DNA of 64,000 nucleotides from Spirochaetaceae bacterium (lineage in GTDB: Bacteria > Spirochaetota > Spirochaetia > DSM-27196 > SKKC01): the NCBI GenBank assembly GCA_007694005.1, contig RECN01000100.1:62001-126000 (forward strand), given 5' to 3'. Positions 26,178 to 34,048 of this stretch are shown here, piece by piece. A program made the position numbers and the translations under genes. Within the stretch, counting starts at the first letter, position 1, and each line of letters begins with the position of its first letter. The notes under the pieces were generated by a model. That model was not told the origin of the DNA. It did no database searches and worked only from the letters and a program-made list of their open reading frames with translations.

Positions 26178-27185
26178 ATGCCAACGTCGTTCGCAGAGAA
26201 AACGGATGAGGACCTGCTCGAGCGTCTTATGCCATCGATGCGGCGTGCGGATCCGCAGGCCTACGAAAATGGTGTTCGAATGCAGCGGAGTCTTAGACTG
26301 TTGTCGGATGCGTTCCACTCATACCCGTCGGTGTTCGCCGAAGAGGTCTCCATATACGGAAACCGGTCGCTTGAAACCTTAGTCGAAGCACTGTTTCGCG
26401 ACGGTAGCCGTCATAGCGTGCTCCTGCCGACCAAGGTCGCGGTCGGTAAGGGCCTCATGATCGCACGGATAAACACCTACGGGTTCCTCCTGAAGATCTG
26501 CGACAGTTCTCAGGCGCTTGCCGAATATCACTCTGCGCTTCAACACCAGTGGGAGTTTCTCATCTTTTCGCTTCTGATTGAGAACGTGTACCAGACCATC
26601 GTCGAGAGTACCGATCGCTATACGGCAGCACAGCGACGATTGGCAGCGATCGATCTGCTGCATCTGTGGGAACACAGAAGCGATCGTAATGTACCAGACT
26701 ACGCTCCGGTGATTCTCGATCTCTGGCGGGTCCGAAAGCGAGTCGCCCCGGTCTTCGGAACCATGCTCGGCACGCGAGAGCTCCTCCGCATATCGAGCCT
26801 GCTGGAAAGCACCTGGTATAGCTTCCTGCAGGAGTACGGCGACGATACCGAAACAATACAGGCGCTCGAAGAGTTCATCTTTGGTCTGAGCTTTGAGCAG
26901 ATATCGCGGATCAGAGCGGAAATGGACGAACAGGAAATCACTGCAGTGGATAGAGACGATCTCGTACGACTGTTCGGAAGCGATGCCCTGGGCGCAGAAA
27001 TCGAGAACGCCGATCCGAGAGAGATGTACCGCTTCTACCAGAGACGTGCTCAGGAGGTGACGCGGCGAATTATATCCGGCCGCCCCGGGCCGAGGCGCAC
27101 GCTCGAAGAGATACTCCTGGTATATCTCCTTGATCGGAACAGTAAAGAGACTATAGTGGCTAGCGCGGGTCGTACCAGTCGCTAA
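26178..27185 (+). CDS. Conserved-looking helical protein of unknown function
   Basis: 335 residues from the ATG at 26178, which lies 4 bp after the Rnk-like stop with AGGG close by. The protein is almost wholly helical and charged, without signal peptide, membrane helices or a recognisable catalytic motif. Notable segments are SVFAEEVSIYGNRSLETLVEALFRDG, LWEHRSDRNVPDYAPVILDLWRVRKR and EEILLVYLLDRNSKETI. I do not recognise the family. Coupling to an RNA-polymerase-binding Rnk-type protein is the only functional hint. Its 3' end overlaps the convergent PIN-domain gene by 26 bp. Confidence 0.6.
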   Translation: MPTSFAEKTDEDLLERLMPSMRRADPQAYENGVRMQRSLRLLSDAFHSYPSVFAEEVSIYGNRSLETLVEALFRDGSRHSVLLPTKVAVGKGLMIARINTYGFLLKICDSSQALAEYHSALQHQWEFLIFSLLIENVYQTIVESTDRYTAAQRRLAAIDLLHLWEHRSDRNVPDYAPVILDLWRVRKRVAPVFGTMLGTRELLRISSLLESTWYSFLQEYGDDTETIQALEEFIFGLSFEQISRIRAEMDEQEITAVDRDDLVRLFGSDALGAEIENADPREMYRFYQRRAQEVTRRIISGRPGPRRTLEEILLVYLLDRNSKETIVASAGRTSR

Positions 27186-27561
27186 GCCGCAAACCCGATA
27201 CACGCCGAAACTCCTGCACGTTGTGTGTTACGAGAATCCCATCGTGCGCGAGTACGGTACCGGCAATAAGAACGTCAATCGGTCCTATTGGTGTGCCCAG
27301 TCGTTCCAGCTCTGCACGGGCACGAGCCGATTCGGCAGCACAGGCCCTGTCAAACTGCAGGACCCGTGTGGCATCGAGAAGCGCGCCCAGCTGCTGCATC
27401 CGTCTCTCGGGTTGCTGCGATTTTTTTATTCCTGTCTCAAGCTCGTACACAACCACTGCAGGAACGGCGACCTCGGCGGGCGGTGTGCTCAAAAGCATCT
27501 TTGCGACAGACCCCTGATCCTTAAAAAAATAGATGAGCGTGTTGGTGTCGAGCACGTACAT
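27160..27561 (-). CDS. vapC: PIN-domain toxin (VapC-like)
   Basis: 133 residues from the ATG at 27561, which overlaps the antitoxin stop by one base (TAATG). The PIN ribonuclease core begins MYVLDTNTLIYFFK with the first acidic residue D5; a second acidic residue lies in VVVYELETG, and the C-terminal group is GPIDVLIAGTVLAHDGILVTHN. VapC toxins cut tRNA or rRNA when freed from VapB. An in-frame start further upstream would overlap the antitoxin, which argues against it. Confidence 0.88.
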   Translation of the reverse strand: MYVLDTNTLIYFFKDQGSVAKMLLSTPPAEVAVPAVVVYELETGIKKSQQPERRMQQLGALLDATRVLQFDRACAAESARARAELERLGTPIGPIDVLIAGTVLAHDGILVTHNVQEFRRVSGLRLSDWYDPR

Positions 27562-27791
27562 TACAGGGGCTCCCGAGGGACATCCTGACCCAGGGAGCTC
27601 CGCAGCGTATCGGCATCCGGGGCATCGGGCCAGGACCCAACCGCCTCGCGTACCTCGGCGGGCCATTCGGTTCGGGTATGCTGTTCGACCAGCGCCGCAA
27701 GCCACCGACTGACAGGAACACCAGCGCTTTCCGCGGCCTTGCGGAGCCGCTGTTCATGTGCGTCGTCAAGGTAGATCGTTACCTGTCCCAT
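27561..27791 (-). CDS. vapB: Ribbon-helix-helix antitoxin (VapB-like)
   Basis: 76 residues from the ATG at 27791 (GGGAGG five bases upstream; GTG at 27797 is an alternative). The N-terminal strand GQVTIYLDDAHEQRLRKAAESAGVPVSRWLAALVEQ is a ribbon-helix-helix DNA-binding motif. The proline-rich acidic tail (WPDAPDADTLRSSLGQDVPREPL) would wrap the toxin. It is translationally coupled to the PIN gene and probably represses its own promoter through the palindrome at 27812-27827. Confidence 0.85.
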   Translation of the reverse strand: MGQVTIYLDDAHEQRLRKAAESAGVPVSRWLAALVEQHTRTEWPAEVREAVGSWPDAPDADTLRSSLGQDVPREPL

Positions 27792-27811
27792 GGCCACCTC
27801 CCTTTATAAAG

Positions 27812-27832
27812 TATATGTGCACATATATTATA
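27812..27832 (-). promoter_or_regulatory. VapBC promoter with 16-bp palindromic operator
   Basis: TATAAT on the minus strand (27832-27827) directly abuts the perfect palindrome TATATGTGCACATATA (27812-27827), about 15 bp before the Shine-Dalgarno sequence. TTGCCC at 27854-27849 is a possible -35. The position across the start of transcription is typical for an autorepressed toxin-antitoxin operon. Confidence 0.6.
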
Positions 27833-27883
27833 ATACTAATTTCCAGGTGGGCAATCAATACCCGACACTCCTGCTGCGTGTCG

Positions 27884-28810
27884 CTATCCGTCGAGGAGCG
27901 CGCTCACGTGCGTGTTAAGTCCGTCAGCAAGACGCGTCGCCGGCAGCTGCACACCGGTGGCGGCGAGTCGACTCAGGTCGTAGAAACGGTGACATATAAA
28001 TGAAGCCTTATCCGGATTATCCCGTGCGTACGCGGCAACCGGAATCTCGTCGACCTTCAGGTCGACGCCAAGCGCCTCGGCGACAATGCGATAATACTCG
28101 ACCGACTCTATGATCTCGGGACCTGCAACGTTCATGATGTTGCCGACAGTCGGCTCTGGCGCGGCATCACCGAGTTCGAGGATCACGCGCACGAGATCAC
28201 CGACGAACACCGGTTGCTGCAGAAAGTGTCCGCCACCGAGGAGCTCGACTGGCGTCCCTGCGCGGAGGCGCGATATCAGACCGGGGTCCCGACCAAGCGG
28301 CGGAAGGCAGCCGAGCTGTGATCCCGGACCGTAAATATGCCCCGGCCGTAGGACGACCCAGGGCACGTCGTCGGTGCCGGCGGCGAGCAGAACCTCTTCC
28401 GCCTTGCGCTTGTTGCCCCCGTAGCCGTGCTGGACGTACTCCGCACCGTCCTCGGTCTGCGGAAATCTGCGGCGCAGTGGATCGTAGACAAAATCTGTGG
28501 AAACAAACACAAGACGACCGGTCCGGCCACCGAAGGCCTCCACATCCTGCCGGGCGTCATCCGGCGAGAACGGGATCGCGTCGACTACGAGGTCGAATCG
28601 GCCCCCTGCTTGGCGCAGACCTTCGTCAACCGCCGCTGCAAACGCCCGCGAGTCGTGTCGATCGGCAACGAGCGCGCGCGCGCCGTTGGGGACAGGCCGC
28701 TGTCCACGCGTGACGACGTACACTGAATTACCGGCGTGCAGCGCTGCGGTCACAAGAGTGCCGCTTAAGAATCCGCTGCCGCCGATGACTAAGATCTGTT
28801 TACTGCTCAT
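27884..28810 (-). CDS. NAD-dependent epimerase/dehydratase family protein
   Basis: 308 residues from the ATG at 28810, with an earlier in-frame ATG at 28852 rejected because the Rossmann strand begins right after this start. MSSKQILVIGGSGFLSGTLVTAAL is the nucleotide-binding GGxGFLG-type motif. RLVFVSTDFVYDP and YGGNKRKAEEVLLAAG (Y-x-x-x-K) give the extended-SDR catalytic pair. VVLRPGHIYGPGSQLG is the typical substrate loop. It acts probably on a nucleotide sugar or a related metabolite; the substrate is not deducible. It is divergent from the cyclase gene, with a 124-bp shared promoter region. Confidence 0.85.
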   Translation of the reverse strand: MSSKQILVIGGSGFLSGTLVTAALHAGNSVYVVTRGQRPVPNGARALVADRHDSRAFAAAVDEGLRQAGGRFDLVVDAIPFSPDDARQDVEAFGGRTGRLVFVSTDFVYDPLRRRFPQTEDGAEYVQHGYGGNKRKAEEVLLAAGTDDVPWVVLRPGHIYGPGSQLGCLPPLGRDPGLISRLRAGTPVELLGGGHFLQQPVFVGDLVRVILELGDAAPEPTVGNIMNVAGPEIIESVEYYRIVAEALGVDLKVDEIPVAAYARDNPDKASFICHRFYDLSRLAATGVQLPATRLADGLNTHVSALLDG

Positions 28811-28817
28811 GCAAAGG

Positions 28818-28926
28818 ATTGTAGCACGGTCGCTGTGCGCACCTCGGCACAAGCCATAATTCTCTCCATCGTCTTTGGACTATCGGTTCGAAAATACTTC
28901 TCAATACCTCGTCCAGCCGGTACACT
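28818..28926. promoter_or_regulatory. Divergent promoter region between the epimerase and cyclase genes
   Basis: Minus strand: TACAAT (28823-28818) ends 7 nt before the epimerase ATG. Plus strand: TTCTCA (28898-28903), 17 nt, TACACT (28921-28926), ends 8 nt before the cyclase ATG. Neither start has a clear Shine-Dalgarno sequence. Confidence 0.4.
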
Positions 28927-28934
28927 TCTTGCCA

Positions 28935-31583
28935 ATGCACGAACCTAACGGCATACCGTCATTTCTGTTCACCGATATACAGGGGAGCACCTCTTTGTGG
29001 GAGCGACATCCTGACCTCATGCAGGCAGCGCTTCAGCGGCATGACGAGTTACTGCGGGCTGCCATCGAAGGAAACCACGGTCGTGTGTTCAAGACCGTCG
29101 GGGACGCGTTCTGTGCAGTCTTTGAGTCGAGTGCCGACGCAGTACGGGCGGCGGTGCAGGCTCAGCATCTGCTTGTCGCAGAATCCTGGGACGCAGCGCT
29201 GGGAACCCTCCTGTGCCGCATGGGCATACACAGCGGACCCGCACAGTTTCGCGATCAGGACTACTTCGGAACGACCTTGAACCGGACAGCGCGCATCGAG
29301 GCAGCAGCCCACGGCGGTCAGATTCTCCTGTCCGCGGATGCACAAGCTCTGATACCCGAAAACGCCGTCCCTGGTGTACATTTTCTCGATTGTGGTGTCC
29401 ATCGCCTCAAAGACCTGCTCCAGCCGGAACAGATATTTCAGGTCCGTGCCTCGGGTCTCAGGCAGAACTTCCCTCCCCTGCGCACCCTCGACTCGGTGCG
29501 CGTTCATCTTCCGTCGGAACGCACACCCTTCGTCGGACGCACCCGCGAGCGCGAAGCGGTGCTATCGCTACTGTCCCGGCCCGAGGTGCGGCTGGTGACG
29601 CTGACCGGACCCGGAGGGACCGGAAAAACGCGTCTGAGCCTGAAGGTCGCCGCTGAAATCAGCGAACAGTTTTCCGACGGTGTGTGGTTCGTACCGCTCG
29701 AGTCGGTAACGGACGCGGACGGACTGATCCGCGCAGTCGCAAACGCATTGTCGGTGCAATTGCCGCCGGAAGGAGCGCTCGCCGCAGTCGGGGACTATCT
29801 GCGCGATAAATCGCTTCTGCTCGTACTGGATAACTTTGAACAGCTTGTGACCGAAGCGCCAGTGATCGCGCAGATACTGGACCAGGCGCCGGGAGTCAAG
29901 GCACTTTTCTCCAGCCGCGAGCGCCTGCGACTCTACGGCGAGCACGAGTATCCCGTACCGGCGCTGAACATCCCGGACCAGGCAGGACGGATAACACCCG
30001 CAGTCGCTCTTGAATACGAGGCAATCAAGCTCTTCTCGCAGCGCGCTCATGCGGTCAGACCCGATTTTGAACTGGACGAACAGAATGTCCGCACGATCTG
30101 TGACATATGCAGGCGTCTCGACGGTCTGCCGCTAGCAATCGAACTCGCGTCGGTCCGCTGTCGTTATGTTCCCGTGGAGTCGATTCTCGAAGGACTCACC
30201 CGCAGCCTCGACATGCTCTCAGGCGGAGCCCGCGATCTACCTCCCCGACAACGGACGATTCGTGGAGCGATCGGATGGAGCTACGAGCTCCTGACAGAGG
30301 AGGAGCGGGCCGTGTTCCGCGCACTCGGCGTGTGCGCCGGTGGCTGTACGCCGGACGTTATACCGCATCTGCTTGAGACCCCGTACGAACCGTACGAAAT
30401 AATCGAATCGCTGATCGACAAGAACCTCCTGCGCGAGTCACAGGTCAACGGCGCAGTGCGTCTTTCCATGCTTGAGGTTGTCCGTGATTACGCCCGTGAG
30501 ACGCTCAAAGAGCATGGGGAACTGGATGCGGTATACGCTCGACACGCCACGTTTTATGCCGGTTTCGCCGAACGGTACGGATACTCGATAGACGAAGAAC
30601 GGGACTTCACCGAGCTCTTTCCTATCCTGTATGCCGAGATTGAGAACTTCCGCCTCGCCATGCGGTGGTCCGTTTCCGCCGGTGAGCGGGAATGTGCATT
30701 GCGTCTTATTGCTCCATTGTGGAAGCTTTGGTTCTGGATCGGGCGGCAGAGCGAACTGCTTGATTACCTGAATCAGGCTTTGACTCTGACGGGATCAGCC
30801 TCGCCACTCTTTGAGGCGCATGCCCGCCGCATTCTGGCGAACATCCTCCCCAGCACGAATGACCCCGCGCAGCTGCAAGCAGTTCGGGCCCTGTACCTGG
30901 AAGCCCGTGACTTGTACCGTGAAGCGGGTAACACCAACGGTGTTGCTGCGACTATATCGAACACCGGAAATATCCTGAACAGGGAAGGTGACCGTGAAGG
31001 GGCAATACAATGTTTGTCAGAGGCCCGGAACCTCGCGCGTTCTATTAAGAATGAAGGGGTACTTCGGCGCGCGACTATAAACCTGGCGACGATATACGCC
31101 GAACAGGAGCGCTTCGAAGATGCGCTGGCTGTTCTTGAGGAAGAGCTTGCGACCGCCCGCGGCAGCAGAGACCGCATCAGCGTAGCTCAGGTAGTCTATG
31201 CACAGGCCCGGGTTCTCCTCGAGGCTGGCCGGATTGACCCGGCACGGAAGAAGATCTGTGAGTCAATCACGCTCCTGGTCGGTGACCGATCGGGCGTCTA
31301 CATGCTGACACCGGTTTCCTGGATTGTGTTTCTCATAGCTCGGATTGCAGAGGCACAGGGACGCTTCGAGGTCGCTGCCGAGCTTCTCGGCAGCGTGGAA
31401 TCGCTCGTTTCTGTGTCTGAGATGTCCATGGACCTCGGATACGAAGAGGCGTATACCGCAATCTGCAAAGGATTGAAAGAAAGGCTTGGTGAAGACTCGT
31501 ATGCGCGGCAGTATGAAAACGGGCGCCAACGAACGACCGAGGAAGTAATTTCACTCGCACGGTCGGCGATGGAGTGCACCTAA
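28935..31583 (+). CDS. Class III adenylate/guanylate cyclase fused to a STAND-type ATPase and TPR repeats
   Basis: 882 residues from the ATG at 28935. Residues 8-165 form a class III cyclase: metal aspartates D14 (FLFTDIQGSTSLW) and D57 (VFKTVGDAF), K53 and D109 in positions that favour ATP, and N116/R120 in TTLNRTAR. Residues 200-500 are a signal-transduction NTPase: Walker A GPGGTGKT at 225-232, LLLVLDNFEQL, a sensor FSSRERLRLYGE and DGLPLAIELASVR. The C-terminal third (about 590-880) is TPR-like helical repeats (FEDALAVLEEELATARG, EARNLARSIKN). There is no DNA-binding domain and no membrane helix, so it is a cytosolic nucleotide-signalling switch with unknown input. Confidence 0.88.
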   Translation: MHEPNGIPSFLFTDIQGSTSLWERHPDLMQAALQRHDELLRAAIEGNHGRVFKTVGDAFCAVFESSADAVRAAVQAQHLLVAESWDAALGTLLCRMGIHSGPAQFRDQDYFGTTLNRTARIEAAAHGGQILLSADAQALIPENAVPGVHFLDCGVHRLKDLLQPEQIFQVRASGLRQNFPPLRTLDSVRVHLPSERTPFVGRTREREAVLSLLSRPEVRLVTLTGPGGTGKTRLSLKVAAEISEQFSDGVWFVPLESVTDADGLIRAVANALSVQLPPEGALAAVGDYLRDKSLLLVLDNFEQLVTEAPVIAQILDQAPGVKALFSSRERLRLYGEHEYPVPALNIPDQAGRITPAVALEYEAIKLFSQRAHAVRPDFELDEQNVRTICDICRRLDGLPLAIELASVRCRYVPVESILEGLTRSLDMLSGGARDLPPRQRTIRGAIGWSYELLTEEERAVFRALGVCAGGCTPDVIPHLLETPYEPYEIIESLIDKNLLRESQVNGAVRLSMLEVVRDYARETLKEHGELDAVYARHATFYAGFAERYGYSIDEERDFTELFPILYAEIENFRLAMRWSVSAGERECALRLIAPLWKLWFWIGRQSELLDYLNQALTLTGSASPLFEAHARRILANILPSTNDPAQLQAVRALYLEARDLYREAGNTNGVAATISNTGNILNREGDREGAIQCLSEARNLARSIKNEGVLRRATINLATIYAEQERFEDALAVLEEELATARGSRDRISVAQVVYAQARVLLEAGRIDPARKKICESITLLVGDRSGVYMLTPVSWIVFLIARIAEAQGRFEVAAELLGSVESLVSVSEMSMDLGYEEAYTAICKGLKERLGEDSYARQYENGRQRTTEEVISLARSAMECT

Positions 31584-31612
31584 CGGCGAACGCCAATAAC
31601 GTTTCGTCCGGT

Positions 31613-32008
31613 CTACCAGCTGTTGTTCTGACCCGAGTCCTGCACGCTGCCGGTGATACGGGCCCCGCTGAGGTCTACGTTATTACCGCTTATGCGGACG
31701 TTTCCATCGATCGTCAACGCCGACAGGCTGACACCGTTTCCGCTGATACGCAATGTACCGGTAATACGGGTCTGACCTGCTCCCTGCCCGGTGAGCGTCA
31801 CTCTGTTGTGTGATATGGCTGATGCCCGGTACGTTTGCGCTTCGAGCGTTATTCGCGTGTTGTTGCTCATTTCCGGAAGCGTGTTTGCACCTCCACTGCC
31901 AGTGAGCATGCCGATCTGAAAACCCGGGGTCATGCAACCGCCGAGCAGGACGGTGACAAAGACCAGCGATAGAAAATAATAGCGGCGGCTCAGGTGGAAT
32001 AGCTTCAT
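31613..32008 (-). CDS. Small lipoprotein with beta-helix-like repeats
   Basis: 131 residues from the ATG at 32008. A basic N-terminus and hydrophobic stretch (YYFLSLVFVTVLL) end in the lipobox LLGGC, so the cysteine is likely lipidated. The mature part contains short repeated strands (RVTLTG..., TRITGTLRISGNGVSLSALTIDGNVRISGNNVDLSGARITG), typical of a small right-handed beta-helix or polymer-forming domain. I do not recognise a specific family. TATACT ends 8 nt before the ATG and no Shine-Dalgarno is seen. It is convergent with the cyclase gene, 29 bp between stops. Confidence 0.65.
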   Translation of the reverse strand: MKLFHLSRRYYFLSLVFVTVLLGGCMTPGFQIGMLTGSGGANTLPEMSNNTRITLEAQTYRASAISHNRVTLTGQGAGQTRITGTLRISGNGVSLSALTIDGNVRISGNNVDLSGARITGSVQDSGQNNSW

Positions 32009-32062
32009 ATGTGTATAGTATATCACACGCATCGACCGGTGGCACGGCGCGAGCGCTATTGC

Positions 32063-32485
32063 TCACAGAAGCTGTAGTTTTAAACCCGGATACCGCCGGA
32101 ATCCGGTGTCTGCGGTCACGAACACGGCGTCGTACCGGATCGCGAGCGCGGCGAGCATTGCATCCGGTACCGCGTTCCCGTTCTCCCCACCGGTGAGCGC
32201 GAGGTGTCGAAAAATGCCGTAGGTCATTTCGTCGATATCGGTAAACCGTACAGCCGGATGATCCTGATATATGTCCAGAAATGACCAGGCCTCGCTTGCA
32301 GAAGCAGGCTCGCGGAAGATTCGTACGTTGGTGACAATACGAACGAACGACGCCGCCACAGTCGGCGAGAACAATACGGATTCGCCCGATGCACGCGACG
32401 ATTCAAGAGCCGCACGCGCCTGTTGGAAGTACGGACTGTCAGATCGAAACGCGTACACCAGAACGTTCACGTCGTGAAGCGTCAT
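32063..32485 (-). CDS. vapC: PIN-domain toxin (VapC-like)
   Basis: 140 residues from the ATG at 32485, which overlaps the antitoxin stop as ATGA; an in-frame ATG at 32494 is the alternative. The PIN core is MTLHDVNVLVYAFRSDSPYFQQA with D5, TVAASFVRIVTN, and NAVPDAMLAALAIRYDAVFVTADTGFRRYPGL carrying the later acidic residues. It is a predicted RNA-cutting toxin held by the upstream ribbon-helix-helix protein. Confidence 0.86.
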   Translation of the reverse strand: MTLHDVNVLVYAFRSDSPYFQQARAALESSRASGESVLFSPTVAASFVRIVTNVRIFREPASASEAWSFLDIYQDHPAVRFTDIDEMTYGIFRHLALTGGENGNAVPDAMLAALAIRYDAVFVTADTGFRRYPGLKLQLL

Positions 32486-32709
32486 CGGTGCCACTCATCA
32501 GCATCAACTGTCTGCAACTTCAACCAATCCACACCGGGAACGACGCCTCCCCCGGAGGTGCACACAGGGAGTTCTCTCGGTCGCTCGGAGCGCGCGATCT
32601 CAGTCGACAGTCCGCTCACGAGCATATCGGTGAGTGTCCGCCCGTCGCGGAGCGCAATGAGCTTGGCCTGCCGGACCAGATTATCCGGAATATTCAGGGT
32701 CGTTTTCAT
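32482..32709 (-). CDS. vapB: Ribbon-helix-helix antitoxin (VapB-like)
   Basis: 75 residues. MKTTLNIPDNLVRQAKLIALRDGRTLTDMLVSGLSTEI is a ribbon-helix-helix DNA-binding domain of the VapB type. The tail GGGVVPGVDWLKLQTVDADEWH would contact the toxin. It is coupled by a 4-bp overlap to the PIN gene. No clear Shine-Dalgarno precedes the ATG. Confidence 0.83.
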   Translation of the reverse strand: MKTTLNIPDNLVRQAKLIALRDGRTLTDMLVSGLSTEIARSERPRELPVCTSGGGVVPGVDWLKLQTVDADEWHR

Positions 32710-32735
32710 ACAGATAACTGTACTCTGTATACAGA
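32708..32735 (-). promoter_or_regulatory. Probable VapBC operator with repeated TCTGTAT arms
   Basis: A perfect 12-bp palindrome TCTGTATACAGA (32724-32735) lies 15 bp upstream of the antitoxin ATG. A further inverted arm ATACAGA at 32708-32714 overlaps the start codon, so three half-sites line up across the leader. Confidence 0.5.
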
Positions 32736-32770
32736 TATACGTCTACCTGATTTTTGTTGTATATATACTA

Positions 32771-32799
32771 TTGTCTATATGCTGTAATTTACTTATTAT
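32771..32799 (+). promoter_or_regulatory. Promoter of the MFS gene with no leader
   Basis: TTGTCT (32771-32776), 17 nt, TATTAT (32794-32799), then 6 nt to the ATG at 32806. Transcription would start at or within a base of the start codon. Confidence 0.55.
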
Positions 32800-32805
32800 G
32801 GCTTC

Positions 32806-33981
32806 ATGAAACGAAACACATCCACGCTCCTGTTCACACTCGGGTTTCTCGCCTTCTGGGCAAACGGAGACAACTACGCCGCGGCACCGCTGCTCGTCAG
32901 CATCGCAGCGGATCTGAACCTCGGCGTCTCGACCGCCGCGCTGTCGGTAACCGCCTACATGGTAACCTTCGGGTTTTTCACCGTGCTGTTCGGCCCGCTC
33001 GGTGACCGATTCGGCCGCGGCCGCATTATCAAAGTCGCCGCCTTCGGCACCGCGATCTTCAGCATACTCGGGGGCTTTGCCTTCAACTTCCCTTCACTCG
33101 TCGTGTTTCGTGGATTCAACGGTGCCTTTGCCGCCGGAATTTTCCCGGTTACTATGGCGCTGATCGGCGAGCAGTTCTCCGACGAGAACCGGCAGGGTGC
33201 GATCGCCAGGGTCATGGGGATGATGTTTCTCGGCGGCGCCTCAGCGACCGCAATCGGCGGTATCATCGCCGAGTTCGGAAGCTGGAGAGGCGTGTACATC
33301 CTCTACGGTGTCGCCGAGCTGATTCTCGCATTCATTGTCGTTCGGGCCGTGCCCGCGGGCAAGCCGTCTGATAAGCCCTTCTCACTGTTTGCCAGCTACC
33401 GGACTGCACTCGCGACGCCCGGACTCGCGGCGATCGTCGGTACGATCTTCTTCGTCGGCTTCGCGGTATTCGGAAGCTTCTCCTACGGCGGTCACTACGT
33501 AGAAGAGCTGACCGGACTTCCGCTGATACTTGTAGGACTGGTAGTCACCGCCTTCGGTCTCGGAGCTGTGGCTGGTAGCCGTGTCATACCCCGACTTCGC
33601 GGGAAACTCGGTGGTGCGTTCCTTCCGACCATGGGCATAATCGGCAGTGCGAGTCTTGGATCACTCGTGCTGACCGCGAGCGTGCCCGTCATGGTCGCCG
33701 GGTTCTTCGGCTTCGGGCTCGCCTTCGTGTCGCTACAATCAACGCTCATTATGGCAGCGCAGATGCGCCTCCCGCAGTTACGCGGAACCGCCATGTCACT
33801 CGCGTCATTCGCGATGTTTCTCGGAGGAGGTATCGGCACCCAGGTTAACGGGATAATAATCGACTCAGTCGGCGTGTCGCTGATCTACGCGCCGGCAGCG
33901 GTATTCGTCCTGCTGACCGCACTCGTGGCGATGCGCCTGACGCGACGACCGGTACCGGCGGCAGTCCCGGCACAGGCATAG
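32806..33981 (+). CDS. MFS transporter, DHA1-like
   Basis: 391 residues with 12 predicted membrane helices. The loop 2-3 motif FGPLGDRFGRGRIIKVAAFG and RGFNGAFAAGIFPVTMALIGEQFSDENRQGAIARVMG are classical major-facilitator signatures of the drug/metabolite:proton antiporter group. The substrate is unknown. It is divergent from the VapBC module, with 96 bp between starts. No Shine-Dalgarno sequence is present and the promoter lies directly before the ATG. Confidence 0.9.
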   Translation: MKRNTSTLLFTLGFLAFWANGDNYAAAPLLVSIAADLNLGVSTAALSVTAYMVTFGFFTVLFGPLGDRFGRGRIIKVAAFGTAIFSILGGFAFNFPSLVVFRGFNGAFAAGIFPVTMALIGEQFSDENRQGAIARVMGMMFLGGASATAIGGIIAEFGSWRGVYILYGVAELILAFIVVRAVPAGKPSDKPFSLFASYRTALATPGLAAIVGTIFFVGFAVFGSFSYGGHYVEELTGLPLILVGLVVTAFGLGAVAGSRVIPRLRGKLGGAFLPTMGIIGSASLGSLVLTASVPVMVAGFFGFGLAFVSLQSTLIMAAQMRLPQLRGTAMSLASFAMFLGGGIGTQVNGIIIDSVGVSLIYAPAAVFVLLTALVAMRLTRRPVPAAVPAQA

Positions 33982-33995
33982 GCTGAGCGCCTCAG

Positions 33996-34048
33996 TTGCG
34001 TTAACAGGAAACATAATGATATAATTTCCCTGTGAAAAGGGAAATTAT
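33996..34048 (+). promoter_or_regulatory. Promoter and inverted repeat overlapping the ATPase start codon
   Basis: TTGCGT (33996-34001), 18 nt, TATAAT (34020-34025). A perfect 10-bp inverted repeat, ATAATTTCCC (34021-34030) and GGGAAATTAT (34039-34048), covers the -10 box, the start of transcription, the Shine-Dalgarno AAGGG and the first two bases of the ATG at 34047. It could act as an operator or as an mRNA hairpin that hides the start. Confidence 0.55.

Noticed and set aside
26379-27203. 274-codon minus-strand open frame
   Set aside because: It is antisense to the 26178-27185 gene, which has the better start (4 bp from the Rnk-like stop).
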